Assembly: GCA_022361215.1 (NCBI GenBank)
Contig: JAKSBI010000190.1
Span: 1-61,864, forward strand
Direction: 5' to 3'
From: Hyphomicrobiales bacterium
GTDB taxonomy: Bacteria > Pseudomonadota > Alphaproteobacteria > Rhizobiales > Methyloligellaceae
DNA length: 61,864 nt
In this document: positions 25,410 to 34,148 of the stretch, one piece after another
Layout: each line of letters begins with the position of its first letter
How positions within the stretch are numbered: the first letter of the stretch is position 1
Notes under the pieces: model-generated
What the model saw: only the letters and a program-made list of their open reading frames with translations
Databases searched by the model: none
What the model was told of the DNA's origin: nothing
Made by a program: the position numbers and the translations under genes

Positions 25410-26267
25410 ATGAACGGGATCGGCGACGGGTCTGGCTGCTTCATTTACGAAGACCCACAGGAGGCGACCCATAAGCACCTGACCGTCTGGTACCATCGGC
25501 CTCGGTGCTTCGGTCCTGAAACGCCCATCGTCATGCTTCTGCATGGACAGGACCGCGCGGCATCCTATTTCCGCGATTGCTGGCGCGAGCATGCCGAGCG
25601 CATCGGCTTCCTCGCGGTTGCGCCGGAGTTCGACAGTGCGTCGTTTCCCGGCAGCGAAGCCTACAACCGCGGAAATGTGATTGCCGCGAAAGGTGGCGCC
25701 GACGCCGTCAATCCACGGCGTCTGTGGACTTATGGGATCGTCGACCGGGTGTTCGAGCGCGTCCGCTCGATGACCGGCTCGCAGCGGACCGCCTTCAGCC
25801 TGTTCGGCCATTCGGCAGGCGCCCAGTTCGCGCATCGCTATCTCGCATTGACGGACGGCGCCTGCGTCGATCTCGCCATCGCGGCGAACGCGGGGTGGTA
25901 CATGGTGCCCCGCCGCGATCTTCCGTTTCCGGCGGGCCTCGGTGGACTGGAGGTCGACGACGGCGCTGTCGCGCGGTTTTTTGGCCGGCCTCTCGTTCTG
26001 CTGCTTGGAGACGCGGACACCGATACGCACGCAGACGGCTTGATGCAGAGCCCCGAGGCGGTCGCCCAGGGCCCGAACCGCTTCGCGCGGGGCCAATACT
26101 ACTTCGCGCTCTGCCGCCAGGAGGCCGCGTCGATGGGCACGGAGTTCGGCTGGCGGGTCGTCGTCGCGCCGGATGTCGGCCATAAAGACAACGAGGTCGC
26201 CGGGCCGGCCGCCGAACTGATCGCGGCGCATCTGGCGGGCTTGGCAAGCCCGGAGCCCGATCGTTGA
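25410..26267 (+). CDS. Alpha/beta hydrolase
   Basis: The protein has 285 residues, with a start only 12 bases after the SDR stop. The fold is shown by PIVMLLHGQDRAASYF (oxyanion-hole HG), the nucleophile elbow FGHSAGAQFA and a late GDADTDTHAD and DVGHKDNEVA, giving Ser, Asp and His of a catalytic triad. No secretion signal is seen, so it should be cytoplasmic. The substrate is unknown; the placement suggests co-transcription with the SDR. Confidence 0.8.
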   Translation: MNGIGDGSGCFIYEDPQEATHKHLTVWYHRPRCFGPETPIVMLLHGQDRAASYFRDCWREHAERIGFLAVAPEFDSASFPGSEAYNRGNVIAAKGGADAVNPRRLWTYGIVDRVFERVRSMTGSQRTAFSLFGHSAGAQFAHRYLALTDGACVDLAIAANAGWYMVPRRDLPFPAGLGGLEVDDGAVARFFGRPLVLLLGDADTDTHADGLMQSPEAVAQGPNRFARGQYYFALCRQEAASMGTEFGWRVVVAPDVGHKDNEVAGPAAELIAAHLAGLASPEPDR

Positions 26268-26412
26268 GCGAGGCGGGAGCTTTGTGGGGGCGATGATCGT
26301 CTGCAAGCTTGAGCCTGCCGGCAGATGACCTATTAAGATCGACGCTCATGTCCGGATCGGCACGCATCGTGCGGATCGCTTTTCCCTCAACATTTCGGAG
26401 CTTGCGTTTGCC

Positions 26413-27048
26413 ATGGAACACCTGACGCTCTACGGCCGGCAGGGCTGGGGCTCGGTCCTCGCCGAGACCCAGCTGGTCTGGTACGGCATGCCCTATGAGC
26501 TGCGCAGCGTCGGCGACCTGTTCGCCGACGAGGAGGCGCAGCGGGAGCTGGAGAAGATCAATCCCGCCGTCCAGGTGCCGACGCTCGTGCTGCCGGACGG
26601 CGGCGTGATGACGGAAAGCGGCGCCATCACCTTGTGGCTCGCCGAGGAGGCGGAAAGCAGCGAGCTCGTGCCCGAGCCCGGCGCGGCGGAGCGCACCCAG
26701 TTCCTTAGATGGCTCTTCTTCGTCACGAGCAATATCTACCCCGTCTACACCTATGCGGACGATCCGTCGCGCTTCGTCCCGCAGGAATCGGCGCAGCCGG
26801 CCTTCGCCGAGCGCATGGGCGACCGTGCCAAGAAGCTCTACGGCGTCCTGAACGATGAAGCTGCGGCACCCTGGTTTCTCGGCGACCGCTTCTCCGCGCT
26901 CGACATCTACATCTGCGCGATGACCCATTGGCGGCCCGGCCGGCCCTGGTTCGAGGAGAACACCCCGAACCTCGTCGCCATCGCGGCTGCGGCGAAGGCC
27001 CTGCCGAAGCTCGCCGAGGTCTGGGCCAGGAACTATCCGGACGACTAA
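26413..27048 (+). CDS. Glutathione S-transferase family protein
   Basis: The protein has 211 residues. The N-terminal thioredoxin-like domain shows LTLYGRQGWGSVLAETQLVW, the cis-Pro in NPAVQVPTLVLPDGG and the glutathione-contact ESGAITLWLAEE. The C-terminal helical domain has FLGDRFSALDIYICAMTHW, the GST N-capping box and hydrophobic staple. The catalytic Ser/Cys/Tyr position reads GRQGWGS, so the class is uncertain. It lies on the plus strand and converges with the GlxA regulator gene with a 28-base gap. Confidence 0.88.
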   Translation: MEHLTLYGRQGWGSVLAETQLVWYGMPYELRSVGDLFADEEAQRELEKINPAVQVPTLVLPDGGVMTESGAITLWLAEEAESSELVPEPGAAERTQFLRWLFFVTSNIYPVYTYADDPSRFVPQESAQPAFAERMGDRAKKLYGVLNDEAAAPWFLGDRFSALDIYICAMTHWRPGRPWFEENTPNLVAIAAAAKALPKLAEVWARNYPDD

Positions 27049-27076
27049 GGCGCTCTTCCTTCCACCTTTGGCGACG

Positions 27077-28171
27077 CTATCCGGCCGAAGGCCTGCTTTC
27101 GGCCAGAAGGTTGCCCTCCCGATGCCGGCCCCCGCCGTCCTGCGTCGTCCCGGCGGCCGGTTTGCTCTGTCTGGCCTGCGCGCGATAATGCGTTGGAGAC
27201 ATGGCGAAACGCTCCCGGAAATCGCGGGCCAGATGCGCGCTGTCGACAAAGCCGCAGTCGATGGCGATCTCGAAGACCGGCAGGTCCGTGCGCTGGAGCA
27301 GGGAGGCGGCATAGTCGAGCCGCAGCTTGCGGAACAGGGCCGCGGGCGACAGTCCGAGCTCGCGCTTGAACCGGCGTTCGAGCTGGCGCACCGAGACGCC
27401 GACCCGCTCGGCGAACCAGGAGACCGGCCGGAACTCGTTCATGGACTGCTCCATGAGCAGCGCGGCGCGGCGCACCACGGGCTCCGTCACGTCCGCCAGC
27501 TCCTCGAGGAAATGCGGCTGCGGATAGTCGCCCGGGCGGCCGCCATGCAGCATCATGTGGCGCGCGGCCTGGCGCGCTCTCTCGGGGCCGCAATGACGCC
27601 TGACCAGAAACATGGCCAGGTCCGCGCTGCCCACCGAGCCGGCGCAGGTGATGCGTGGCCCCGAGTCGATGAAAAGCCGGTCGGAACAGGCGCCGATCCA
27701 GGGATAGGCCTGCTGGAAGGCGTCGAGCACGTTCCAGTGCACGCACACAAGGTGCCCGTCGAGAAGGCCGGCCTCGGCGAGGTTGAAGGTGCCGGTGCAG
27801 ACGCCGATCAGACGCACACCCTTGGCATCGGCCTTGTGGAGGAACCGGGCATAGTCGGCCGGAAGCCGCGGATCGAGATAGCCGTTGCCGCCGCAAACGG
27901 CGATGTAGTCGAAACGCTCCGGCCGTCCCAGCCGTTCCTCGGGCAAGACCGTCAGGCCGCAGCTCGAGCGCACGGGCCGGCTGCCCATGATCGACCAGGC
28001 ACAATGGATCTGGCGGCTGCGCCCGCCCCGGTCGGCGGCCAGGCGTATGGCGTCGACGAAGGCGGAGAAGGCGGTCAGCGTGAACCGGTCGAGGAGCAGG
28101 AAGCCGATCTTCAGAGGCACGTGGCCGTTGTCGGCGGCTGGCGGAGCTGTGTCGTACTTATCCCGTGACAT
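27077..28171 (-). CDS. GlxA-type transcriptional regulator (DJ-1/PfpI fused to AraC HTH)
   Basis: The protein has 364 residues. Residues about 20-200 form a DJ-1/PfpI-like glutamine-amidotransferase fold (LKIGFLLLDRFTLTAFSAFV, then GVCTGTFNLAEAGLLDGH with the nucleophile-elbow Cys). Residues about 235-335 form an AraC-type double HTH (WFAERVGVSVRQLERRFKRE and IAIDCGFVDSAHLARDFRERF). GlxA regulators in alphaproteobacteria commonly control betaine, arginine or hydroxyproline catabolic genes. It is divergent from the TRAP transporter and proline-racemase-family operon, which it most probably regulates through the dyad at 28204-28223. Confidence 0.92.
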   Translation of the reverse strand: MSRDKYDTAPPAADNGHVPLKIGFLLLDRFTLTAFSAFVDAIRLAADRGGRSRQIHCAWSIMGSRPVRSSCGLTVLPEERLGRPERFDYIAVCGGNGYLDPRLPADYARFLHKADAKGVRLIGVCTGTFNLAEAGLLDGHLVCVHWNVLDAFQQAYPWIGACSDRLFIDSGPRITCAGSVGSADLAMFLVRRHCGPERARQAARHMMLHGGRPGDYPQPHFLEELADVTEPVVRRAALLMEQSMNEFRPVSWFAERVGVSVRQLERRFKRELGLSPAALFRKLRLDYAASLLQRTDLPVFEIAIDCGFVDSAHLARDFRERFAMSPTHYRAQARQSKPAAGTTQDGGGRHREGNLLAESRPSAG

Positions 28172-28203
28172 GACGCAAATCTACCGATCTCGAGAGACAA
28201 TCC

Positions 28204-28223
28204 CTGCTCTAACTATAGAGCAG
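28204..28223. promoter_or_regulatory. Perfect dyad in the regulator/TRAP divergent promoter region
   Basis: CTGCTCTA, spacer ACTA, TAGAGCAG. It lies 33 bases from the regulator start and 44 bases from the dctP start. It is a candidate operator for the GlxA-type regulator; the TATAGA inside could serve as a weak -10 for the plus strand. Confidence 0.5.
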
Positions 28224-28266
28224 AACGTGCGGCGTTGTGATCTTTGGGATGGATTGAGAGGTGGTT

Positions 28267-29262
28267 ATGAGGTTCCTATCCAAGACGGGATTTGCCCTGT
28301 GCCTTGCCGTCGTCGGTGCGATCGGTCTGGCAGCTCAACCCGGCGCCGCCGCCGATATGAAGCTTCGCGCCAACGTCCCGGGCAACCAGGATGCGATTGC
28401 CTATCTGGGCGCGAAGCGGTTCGCCGACATCGTGAAGGAGCGGTCGGGCGGTAAGGTCGAGATCAAGGTGTTCCATTCCAGCGCGCTCGGCGACCAGATG
28501 AGCTCCATCGAGTCCATGCAGGCCGGGACCCTCGATATCGCCACGGTCGAGACGCCCATCACGACCGTGGACCCGGTTCTGGGCGCCACGGCGCTGCCCT
28601 ACGTCTTCCGAGGGCGCGATCATATTGCGGCCGCCTTGAACGGCGCGGCCGGCCAGTGGATCGAGACGCGGCTCGCCGCGAAGGGGCTGCGGGTACTGGG
28701 CTTTCTGGAGGGCGGTTTTCGGCAGATCACCAACAATGTCCGCCCGATCGTGACGCCGTCCGATCTGAAGGGCGTCAAGATGCGCACCCCGTCGAGCAAG
28801 CTGCGCATCAAGGTCTTCAACAGCTATGGCGCCAACGCCTCGCCTCTGCCCTTCAAGGAGCTTTACACGGCCTTGCAGACCGGCGTCTTCGACGGGCAGG
28901 AGAACCCGGTGATCTGGGCCAAGGCCACCAAGTTCTACGAGGTGCAGAAATACCTCTCGATCACCAATCATCTCTACACCGTGACCTATCTCCTGATGAG
29001 CGAGCGGGCGTTCCAGAAGCTCTCCGTCGAGATGCAGACGGTCTTCAAGGAGGCCGGCCGCGCCGCTGCCGCCCATACCGTCGACGTCGGAACCAAGGCT
29101 GACGGCGAGATCGTCGATTTCCTGAAATCCAAGGGCATGACGGTCAACGCCGCCGACATCCCGGCCTTCGTGGCCGCGTCCAAGCCGATTTGGTCGGACT
29201 GGGCCAAGGAGGTGGGCGGCGACGCGCAGAAGCTGATCGACATGATCGCGGGCACGAAATAG
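28267..29262 (+). CDS. dctP: TRAP transporter solute-binding protein (DctP family)
   Basis: The protein has 331 residues from the ATG at 28267 with GAGAGG 5 bases upstream; an in-frame GTG at 28261 overlaps that site. It has a signal peptide (to about residue 28, ending GAAA). The DctP fold is shown by ADIVKERSGGKVEIKVF, the FRGRDHIAAAL hinge, GVKMRTPSSKLRIKVFNSYG with the conserved ligand-binding Arg, and VFDGQENPVIWAK. It binds an organic anion or related solute in the periplasm for the DctQM permease encoded next. The adjacent proline-racemase-family gene suggests a proline-like ligand, but this is only inference. Confidence 0.93.
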   Translation: MRFLSKTGFALCLAVVGAIGLAAQPGAAADMKLRANVPGNQDAIAYLGAKRFADIVKERSGGKVEIKVFHSSALGDQMSSIESMQAGTLDIATVETPITTVDPVLGATALPYVFRGRDHIAAALNGAAGQWIETRLAAKGLRVLGFLEGGFRQITNNVRPIVTPSDLKGVKMRTPSSKLRIKVFNSYGANASPLPFKELYTALQTGVFDGQENPVIWAKATKFYEVQKYLSITNHLYTVTYLLMSERAFQKLSVEMQTVFKEAGRAAAAHTVDVGTKADGEIVDFLKSKGMTVNAADIPAFVAASKPIWSDWAKEVGGDAQKLIDMIAGTK

Positions 29263-29285
29263 GCCCGCGGCCTTTGGAGCGGTCC

Positions 29286-29783
29286 GTGGTCGACCGAGCG
29301 CTGGAGGCGATCTGTGCGGCCTTGCTGGCCGCGACGGTGCTGGTCGCGTTCGTGGCCGTCATATTCCGCTATGTGCTCGGCTCCGCGCTCTCATGGAGCT
29401 TCGAGGCCTCGCTGATGCTGCTCACCTATCTGACATTTATCGGCAGCTATCTCGCCATGCGCAGGAACGCGCATCTCAAGGTGGAGGTGCTGGCGGCGAA
29501 GCTGCCGCGGGTCGGTCAACTGCTGGTGTTCTCTCTCAATCAGCTCGTGATCGTGGGCGTCGCCTCGATCATGGTTATCTATGGCATTCGCCAGGTCGCC
29601 CTGTTTCACAGTCAGACGAGCCTGGTGATCGAGCTGCCGCTGAGCCTGCTCTACGCCGTCATTCCCGTGGGCGGGCTGCTGATGGGCCTGCAGGGGCTGG
29701 TGGAGCTGCGCTCCGGTCTCCGGCGCTGGCGGCACGGGGCGGCTCTGTTCGAGGCCGGCGCCGGCGCGAAGGCGGAACTCTAG
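29286..29783 (+). CDS. dctQ: TRAP transporter small permease (DctQ family)
   Basis: The protein has 165 residues from the GTG at 29286, with GGAG 6 bases upstream; a TTG at 29274 is a possible alternative. Four transmembrane helices are visible (about 10-32, 40-62, 75-98, 118-140), with the WSFEASLMLLTYLTFIGSYL and HLKVEVL segments typical of DctQ. It anchors the large permease and the binding protein in the inner membrane. It lies between dctP and dctM, with gaps of 23 and 10 bases. Confidence 0.9.
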   Translation: MVDRALEAICAALLAATVLVAFVAVIFRYVLGSALSWSFEASLMLLTYLTFIGSYLAMRRNAHLKVEVLAAKLPRVGQLLVFSLNQLVIVGVASIMVIYGIRQVALFHSQTSLVIELPLSLLYAVIPVGGLLMGLQGLVELRSGLRRWRHGAALFEAGAGAKAEL

Positions 29784-29793
29784 CAGGGCTGTC

Positions 29794-31074
29794 ATGGAAC
29801 TGCTGCTCGTTCTCTGCTTTCTCGTGGGACTGATCGGTCTCGGCCTGCCCATCGCCTTTGCGCTGGTGGCGGTCTCCATCGGTGTTCTGGCGCTGGCCGG
29901 CGTCGACCTGCTGATCGTGGCGCAGCGCCTCTACCGCGGCGTGCAGAGCTTCCCGCTGCTGGCCGTGCCGCTCTACATCCTGGCCGGCCAGATCATGGGG
30001 CGCGGCGGCATCTCGGGGCATCTGGTCGACTTCGCGAAGACGCTGGTCGGGCAGCTTCGCGGCGGCCTTGCCGCCGTCAACGTGGTCACCAGCATGTTTT
30101 TCGCCGGCATGAGCGGCACCTCCATGTCCGACACGGCTGCCGTCGGCGGCATTCTGATCCGCCCCATGATCAAGCGCGGATACAGCCGCGCCTTCACCGG
30201 CGCCGTGACGGCCGCCTCCTCCACCATCGGCATCATCATCCCGCCGAGCGTTCCGATGGTCATTCTCGGAGCCTTCATCGGCATCTCCACCGGGGCGCTG
30301 TTCGCTGCCGGCCTGCTGGCGGGCCTTCTGCTCGGTCTCGGCCTCATCTGCGTCGCCTGGTTGATATCGCGGCGCGAGGGATATCCCGCCGAGGCGCCCT
30401 TCTCGCCGGGCCGGCTGTTCGCCGCCTTCATCCGGGCGCTGCCGGCGCTGACCATGCCTGTAATCATTCTCGGCGGCATACTGGGCGGTATCTTCACGCC
30501 GACCGAGGCTTCGGCCGTCGCCGTGGTCTACGGCATCGGCGTCAGCCTGTTCTACTATCGCTCGGTCACGATGCGGGACCTCTACCAGACTTTCGTGGAG
30601 GCCGCGGTCCTGAGCGGCGCCGTGATGCTGGTCACCGCCACCGCCCATGTCCTGGGCTACACCTTCACCTATCAATCGCTGGCCGACGCCCTGCTCGAAC
30701 CCTTGGCGGCGGCGGAGATGTCGCCAACGGCGTTTCTGCTCGCCGTCAGCCTCGTGTTCATCGTGGCCGGGACGTTTCTCGACGGCATCGCCATGATGTT
30801 CATCATCGTCCCGCTCTTCTTCCCGGCCGTGCAACTGCTCGGCATCGATCCCATCCATTTCGGCATGGTGGTCGTCATCTGCTGGGGCATCGGGCAGCAG
30901 ACGCCGCCGGTCGGAGCGGCCCTGTTCATCACCAGCGTCCTGGCCAAGTCCGACGTCATCGCCATCACCCGGGCCAATCTGCCCTTCATCGCGGTGATGC
31001 TGATCGTTCTCCTGCTCGTGATTCTGTTTCCGGAAACCCTCGTGCTTTCCGTGCCCCGTGCCCTCGGCCTCTAG
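29794..31074 (+). CDS. dctM: TRAP transporter large permease (DctM family)
   Basis: The protein has 426 residues and about 12 hydrophobic segments, the normal size for DctM. Family signature stretches are AVPLYILAGQIMGRGGI, FFAGMSGTSMSDTAAVGGI, IIPPSVPMVILG, the TEASAVAVVYG segment and ICWGIGQQTPPVGAALFI near the C-terminus. It is the sodium-coupled transport subunit. The three TRAP genes and the next gene form one operon by spacing. Confidence 0.95.
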   Translation: MELLLVLCFLVGLIGLGLPIAFALVAVSIGVLALAGVDLLIVAQRLYRGVQSFPLLAVPLYILAGQIMGRGGISGHLVDFAKTLVGQLRGGLAAVNVVTSMFFAGMSGTSMSDTAAVGGILIRPMIKRGYSRAFTGAVTAASSTIGIIIPPSVPMVILGAFIGISTGALFAAGLLAGLLLGLGLICVAWLISRREGYPAEAPFSPGRLFAAFIRALPALTMPVIILGGILGGIFTPTEASAVAVVYGIGVSLFYYRSVTMRDLYQTFVEAAVLSGAVMLVTATAHVLGYTFTYQSLADALLEPLAAAEMSPTAFLLAVSLVFIVAGTFLDGIAMMFIIVPLFFPAVQLLGIDPIHFGMVVVICWGIGQQTPPVGAALFITSVLAKSDVIAITRANLPFIAVMLIVLLLVILFPETLVLSVPRALGL

Positions 31075-31109
31075 GCCTGCCACCGCGTCTCAATGGAACA
31101 CACGTGACC

Positions 31110-32123
31110 ATGATGAAAACGACCAATGTCTACGACGTCATCTACACGCATACCGAAGGCGAGCCGCTGTGCATCGTGCATAGCGGCATCACCTATCCCT
31201 TCGGCAGCGACATTCTGGAGAAGCGCCGCTTCCTGGAGGAGAGCTACGACTGGCTGCGCCGTGCGCTGATGCGCGAGCCGCGAGGGCATCACGACATGTT
31301 CGGTGTGTTCGTCACCCCGCCCTCGAGCGCCGACACCGACGCCGGCCTGATCTGGATCGACGGGGACCGCTTCGTCGACATGTGCGGCCACGGCACGATC
31401 GGGCTGAGCATGGCCATGGTCGCCAACGGGTTGACGCAAGCGGCCGGCGAGCTGACGACCATCCGCTTCGAGACCACCGCCGGCCCGGTCCGCGCCGAGG
31501 TGCGCACCGGCGACCAAGGGGTCGAGTGGTCGTCGTTCGAGAATGTGCCGGCCTTCGTCGCCGCCCCGGACGTGGCGCTCGACCTGCCGGAGATCGGCGC
31601 GGTGAAAGCCGACGTCTCCTTCGGGGGCAACTATTTCTGCCAGATCGACCTGTCGGGCACCGATGTTCGCATCCGCCCCGAGAGCGGCAGGCAGCTCTCC
31701 GAGCTGGGCCTTGCGGCCAAGGCGCAGATCAACGAGCGGCTTCAGGTTGGGCATCCCACGCAGCCCCATATCGACACCATCAACTTCGTGACCTTCTTCC
31801 ACGAGCCCGAGCGGGCGGACTCGCTCTATCGCTGCGTCCACGTCTTCAGCGACGGCAAGCTCGACCGCTCGCCCGGCGGTACGGGCACGAGCGCGATGCT
31901 GGCCAAGTTCGTGCGCAGCGGGGACGTGGCGATCGGGCAGACCATCCGGTCGGAGGGCCTGCTCGGAGGCGGCCAGTTCGAGGGCTGCGCCGTCCGGGAA
32001 ACGCAGATCGCGGACCAGCAGGCCATCGTGCCGACCATCAAGGGAACCGCCAGCATGCTGGGCTACGCGAAATGGACGATCGACCCGGACGATCCCATCG
32101 GCGCGGGTTTCGTGGTGAGCTGA
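31110..32123 (+). CDS. Proline racemase-family protein with one catalytic Cys replaced by Gly
   Basis: The protein has about 337 residues; starts at 31104 (GTG), 31110 and 31113 (ATG) are all possible. The fold landmarks are THTEGEPLCIVHSGI, then DMCGHGTIGLSMAM with the first catalytic Cys (Cys92 from 31110), and DRSPGGTGTSAM where the second catalytic residue should be. In this family the second motif usually reads DRSPCGTG (Cys, racemases/epimerases) or has Thr (trans-3-hydroxyproline dehydratase). Here it is Gly256 (GGC at 31875). The enzyme's reaction is therefore unclear. It ends the TRAP operon, 35 bases after dctM. Confidence 0.88.
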   Translation: MMKTTNVYDVIYTHTEGEPLCIVHSGITYPFGSDILEKRRFLEESYDWLRRALMREPRGHHDMFGVFVTPPSSADTDAGLIWIDGDRFVDMCGHGTIGLSMAMVANGLTQAAGELTTIRFETTAGPVRAEVRTGDQGVEWSSFENVPAFVAAPDVALDLPEIGAVKADVSFGGNYFCQIDLSGTDVRIRPESGRQLSELGLAAKAQINERLQVGHPTQPHIDTINFVTFFHEPERADSLYRCVHVFSDGKLDRSPGGTGTSAMLAKFVRSGDVAIGQTIRSEGLLGGGQFEGCAVRETQIADQQAIVPTIKGTASMLGYAKWTIDPDDPIGAGFVVS

Positions 32124-32141
32124 CGCGGGCTGCGCCGGCGA

Positions 32142-33068
32142 TCAGCGGGCGTCGAGCCAGGCCAGCACATGCTCGGCGACGCATGGGTCCATCGGCGCTT
32201 CGATGAGCTTCCGATAGGCCAGGAAGCCCGCCGGGCCGTGGTCCTTGCGCAGGATGTGGGTGAGATCCGTCTCCACATGCGCCGTGGCCAGGTCGCCAAG
32301 CGCGGCGGCGATCTGGGCCACGTCGGCCGGATCGCACTGCACGTCCTTTTCGGCGCCGAAGAGCAAGGTCGGCACGGTGACCGTGGCGTAGACCTGCCGC
32401 GGGTCGATCGCCATCAGCTCGCGCAGGGCCTTGGCTTCGAACTTGCGCAGCATGAACCGGACCATGGGCGCGTCCGTCGATTTGAAGCGCCGGATCGCCT
32501 TGTCCTGCAGCTTCGGGACGCCGCCCATGAGCTGCACGAACCGGCGAATGAACCAGCCGACAAGGCCCGGCATGTCCCGGTTGGCCTTCTCCATCTCCAC
32601 GGCCTGCTGGCGTAGCAGGTCTTCGACGTTCTGCAGGAAAGGGCAGATCAGAACGAGCCCGGAGACCGCGCCGTTCTTTTGGGCGACCTGCGGCGCGATG
32701 ATCGTGCCCTCGCTGTGGCCGAGCAGATAGAGCGGCCCGAACCGGCCCCAGGTCCCGTTACCGAGATGGGTCGCCCAGGCCAGCGCATCGGAAACGAGAT
32801 CGAAGTGGCCCGCCCGGTAGTAGTCCCCGTCGCTCTCTCCGCAGCCGCGCTTGTCGTAGCGCACCGTGCCATAGCCGGCCTCGGCAAGGCTCTTCGCCAG
32901 GCTGTTGAACACGTCGAGGGTCTGGCCCTTCATGTTCTCGTCGCGGTCCAGGGGGCCGGTTCCGTGGATGCAAAGCACGATGCCTCGCGCCGTGCCGATG
33001 CGGGGCAAGGTGAGGCTGCCTCTCAGCGTCAGGCCATCCGTCTGGATCTCGACGTCCCGTTCCCGCAT
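32142..33068 (-). CDS. Alpha/beta hydrolase
   Basis: The protein has 308 residues. The oxyanion strand is IVLCIHGTGPLDRDENM, a DKRGCGESDG loop follows, and the nucleophile elbow is LLGHSEGTIIA (about residue 116). A late FGAEKDVQCDPAD holds the acid and LTHILRKDHGP the His. This pattern is near the hydrolases annotated as dienelactone-type or bile-acid-CoA-type acyl hydrolases. No signal peptide is seen. It converges with the proline-racemase-family gene (18-base gap) and is divergent from the cytochrome c gene. Confidence 0.83.
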   Translation of the reverse strand: MRERDVEIQTDGLTLRGSLTLPRIGTARGIVLCIHGTGPLDRDENMKGQTLDVFNSLAKSLAEAGYGTVRYDKRGCGESDGDYYRAGHFDLVSDALAWATHLGNGTWGRFGPLYLLGHSEGTIIAPQVAQKNGAVSGLVLICPFLQNVEDLLRQQAVEMEKANRDMPGLVGWFIRRFVQLMGGVPKLQDKAIRRFKSTDAPMVRFMLRKFEAKALRELMAIDPRQVYATVTVPTLLFGAEKDVQCDPADVAQIAAALGDLATAHVETDLTHILRKDHGPAGFLAYRKLIEAPMDPCVAEHVLAWLDAR

Positions 33069-33257
33069 GCCGTCCGCTCCTCGACTGTCTCATGTGGTGG
33101 GGTGAGGGCAGGGGCGCAATACGTCAATCCGTTTCGGGCCGGAAGGGGGCGCCGGCGGTCGACGCCGTCTCCGACATCGGCGATAACCCCGTGCTGCCGG
33201 GGCGATGCGTGGCATGTGCAACGGGCGGAGCGCTGCCCCGCCAAGATGGAGGAACGG

Positions 33258-34004
33258 ATGCTCGGATCGGGTCTCGGTTTGGTTCTCGCCGTTCTCATAG
33301 CGTCGGCGGGTGCGGCCAGGGCGGAGCCGCAGGGCGATGCGACGGAGAGCGTCAAACGGGGCGCGGCCGGCTACAGGGTCTGTTCGTCCTGCCACTCGCT
33401 GCAGCCCGGCGTGCACCTCTCGGGTCCCAGCCTTGCCGGCCTGTGGGGGCAAAAGGCCGGATCGCTCGAGGGCTATGGCAGGTACACGAAGGCCTTGAAG
33501 GCGGCGGACGTGGTCTGGGACGCGGACGGGCTGAACGCCTGGCTGGCGGACCCGCAGGCCCTGGTGCCGGGCACCACCATGACGCTGCGGGGCATCGCCG
33601 ACGACCAGGCGCGAGCCGACCTGATCGCCTTCCTGCGCATGGCCATGGCCGAGGGCGGCGTGGAGACGGTCGTGAAGGCCGGCCTGATCGCCGAGCGCAC
33701 GGCGGCGGGTCAGATCCCGCCCAACCTCTCCACGCTCGGCGCCGACTTCCGCATCAGTGCCATCCGGCATTGCCGCGACGCCTATTACATCGCCATGGAG
33801 AGCGGCACGGAGCTGCCCATTTGGGAGACCAATGTGCGCATCAAGGTCGATACCAGCAGGCGCGGGCCCAAGAAGGGCGCGCCGGTCCTGATGCGCTCGG
33901 GCATGGCCGGCGACCGGGTGTCGGTGGTGTTCTCCAGCCTGTCCGAGCTGAAGGAGACCCTCGTGGAAAGCTGCGGGCCGCGGTCCGGGGCCGAGACGCG
34001 GTAG
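33258..34004 (+). CDS. Secreted c-type cytochrome
   Basis: The protein has 248 residues from the ATG at 33258, with GGAGG 5 bases upstream; an ATG at 33246 is in frame. A signal peptide spans residues 1-22 (ending ARAEP). The haem site is CSSCH (residues 42-46), as in class I cytochromes c, and TTMTLRGIADDQARADLIAF carries the Met ligand and C-terminal helix of a c2-like domain (to about 130). The C-terminal ~110 residues, with RHCRDAYYIAMESGTELPIW, do not belong to the cytochrome fold and were not recognised; two Cys there could form a disulfide. It acts in the periplasm as an electron carrier. Confidence 0.87.
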   Translation: MLGSGLGLVLAVLIASAGAARAEPQGDATESVKRGAAGYRVCSSCHSLQPGVHLSGPSLAGLWGQKAGSLEGYGRYTKALKAADVVWDADGLNAWLADPQALVPGTTMTLRGIADDQARADLIAFLRMAMAEGGVETVVKAGLIAERTAAGQIPPNLSTLGADFRISAIRHCRDAYYIAMESGTELPIWETNVRIKVDTSRRGPKKGAPVLMRSGMAGDRVSVVFSSLSELKETLVESCGPRSGAETR

Positions 34005-34148
34005 CACCGCGCCCGTGTGGTGCGACGCCTGCCGCGCTGTGGATCGCAGGGCTCTCCCGGCTTTCCAGGAAAGGGCCGAGATGCTAGGTGGGGGCCGAGG
34101 GTTGGGGATAGATTCGATTCGGCTTTCACTCGTCCGTGGAGAGAACGG

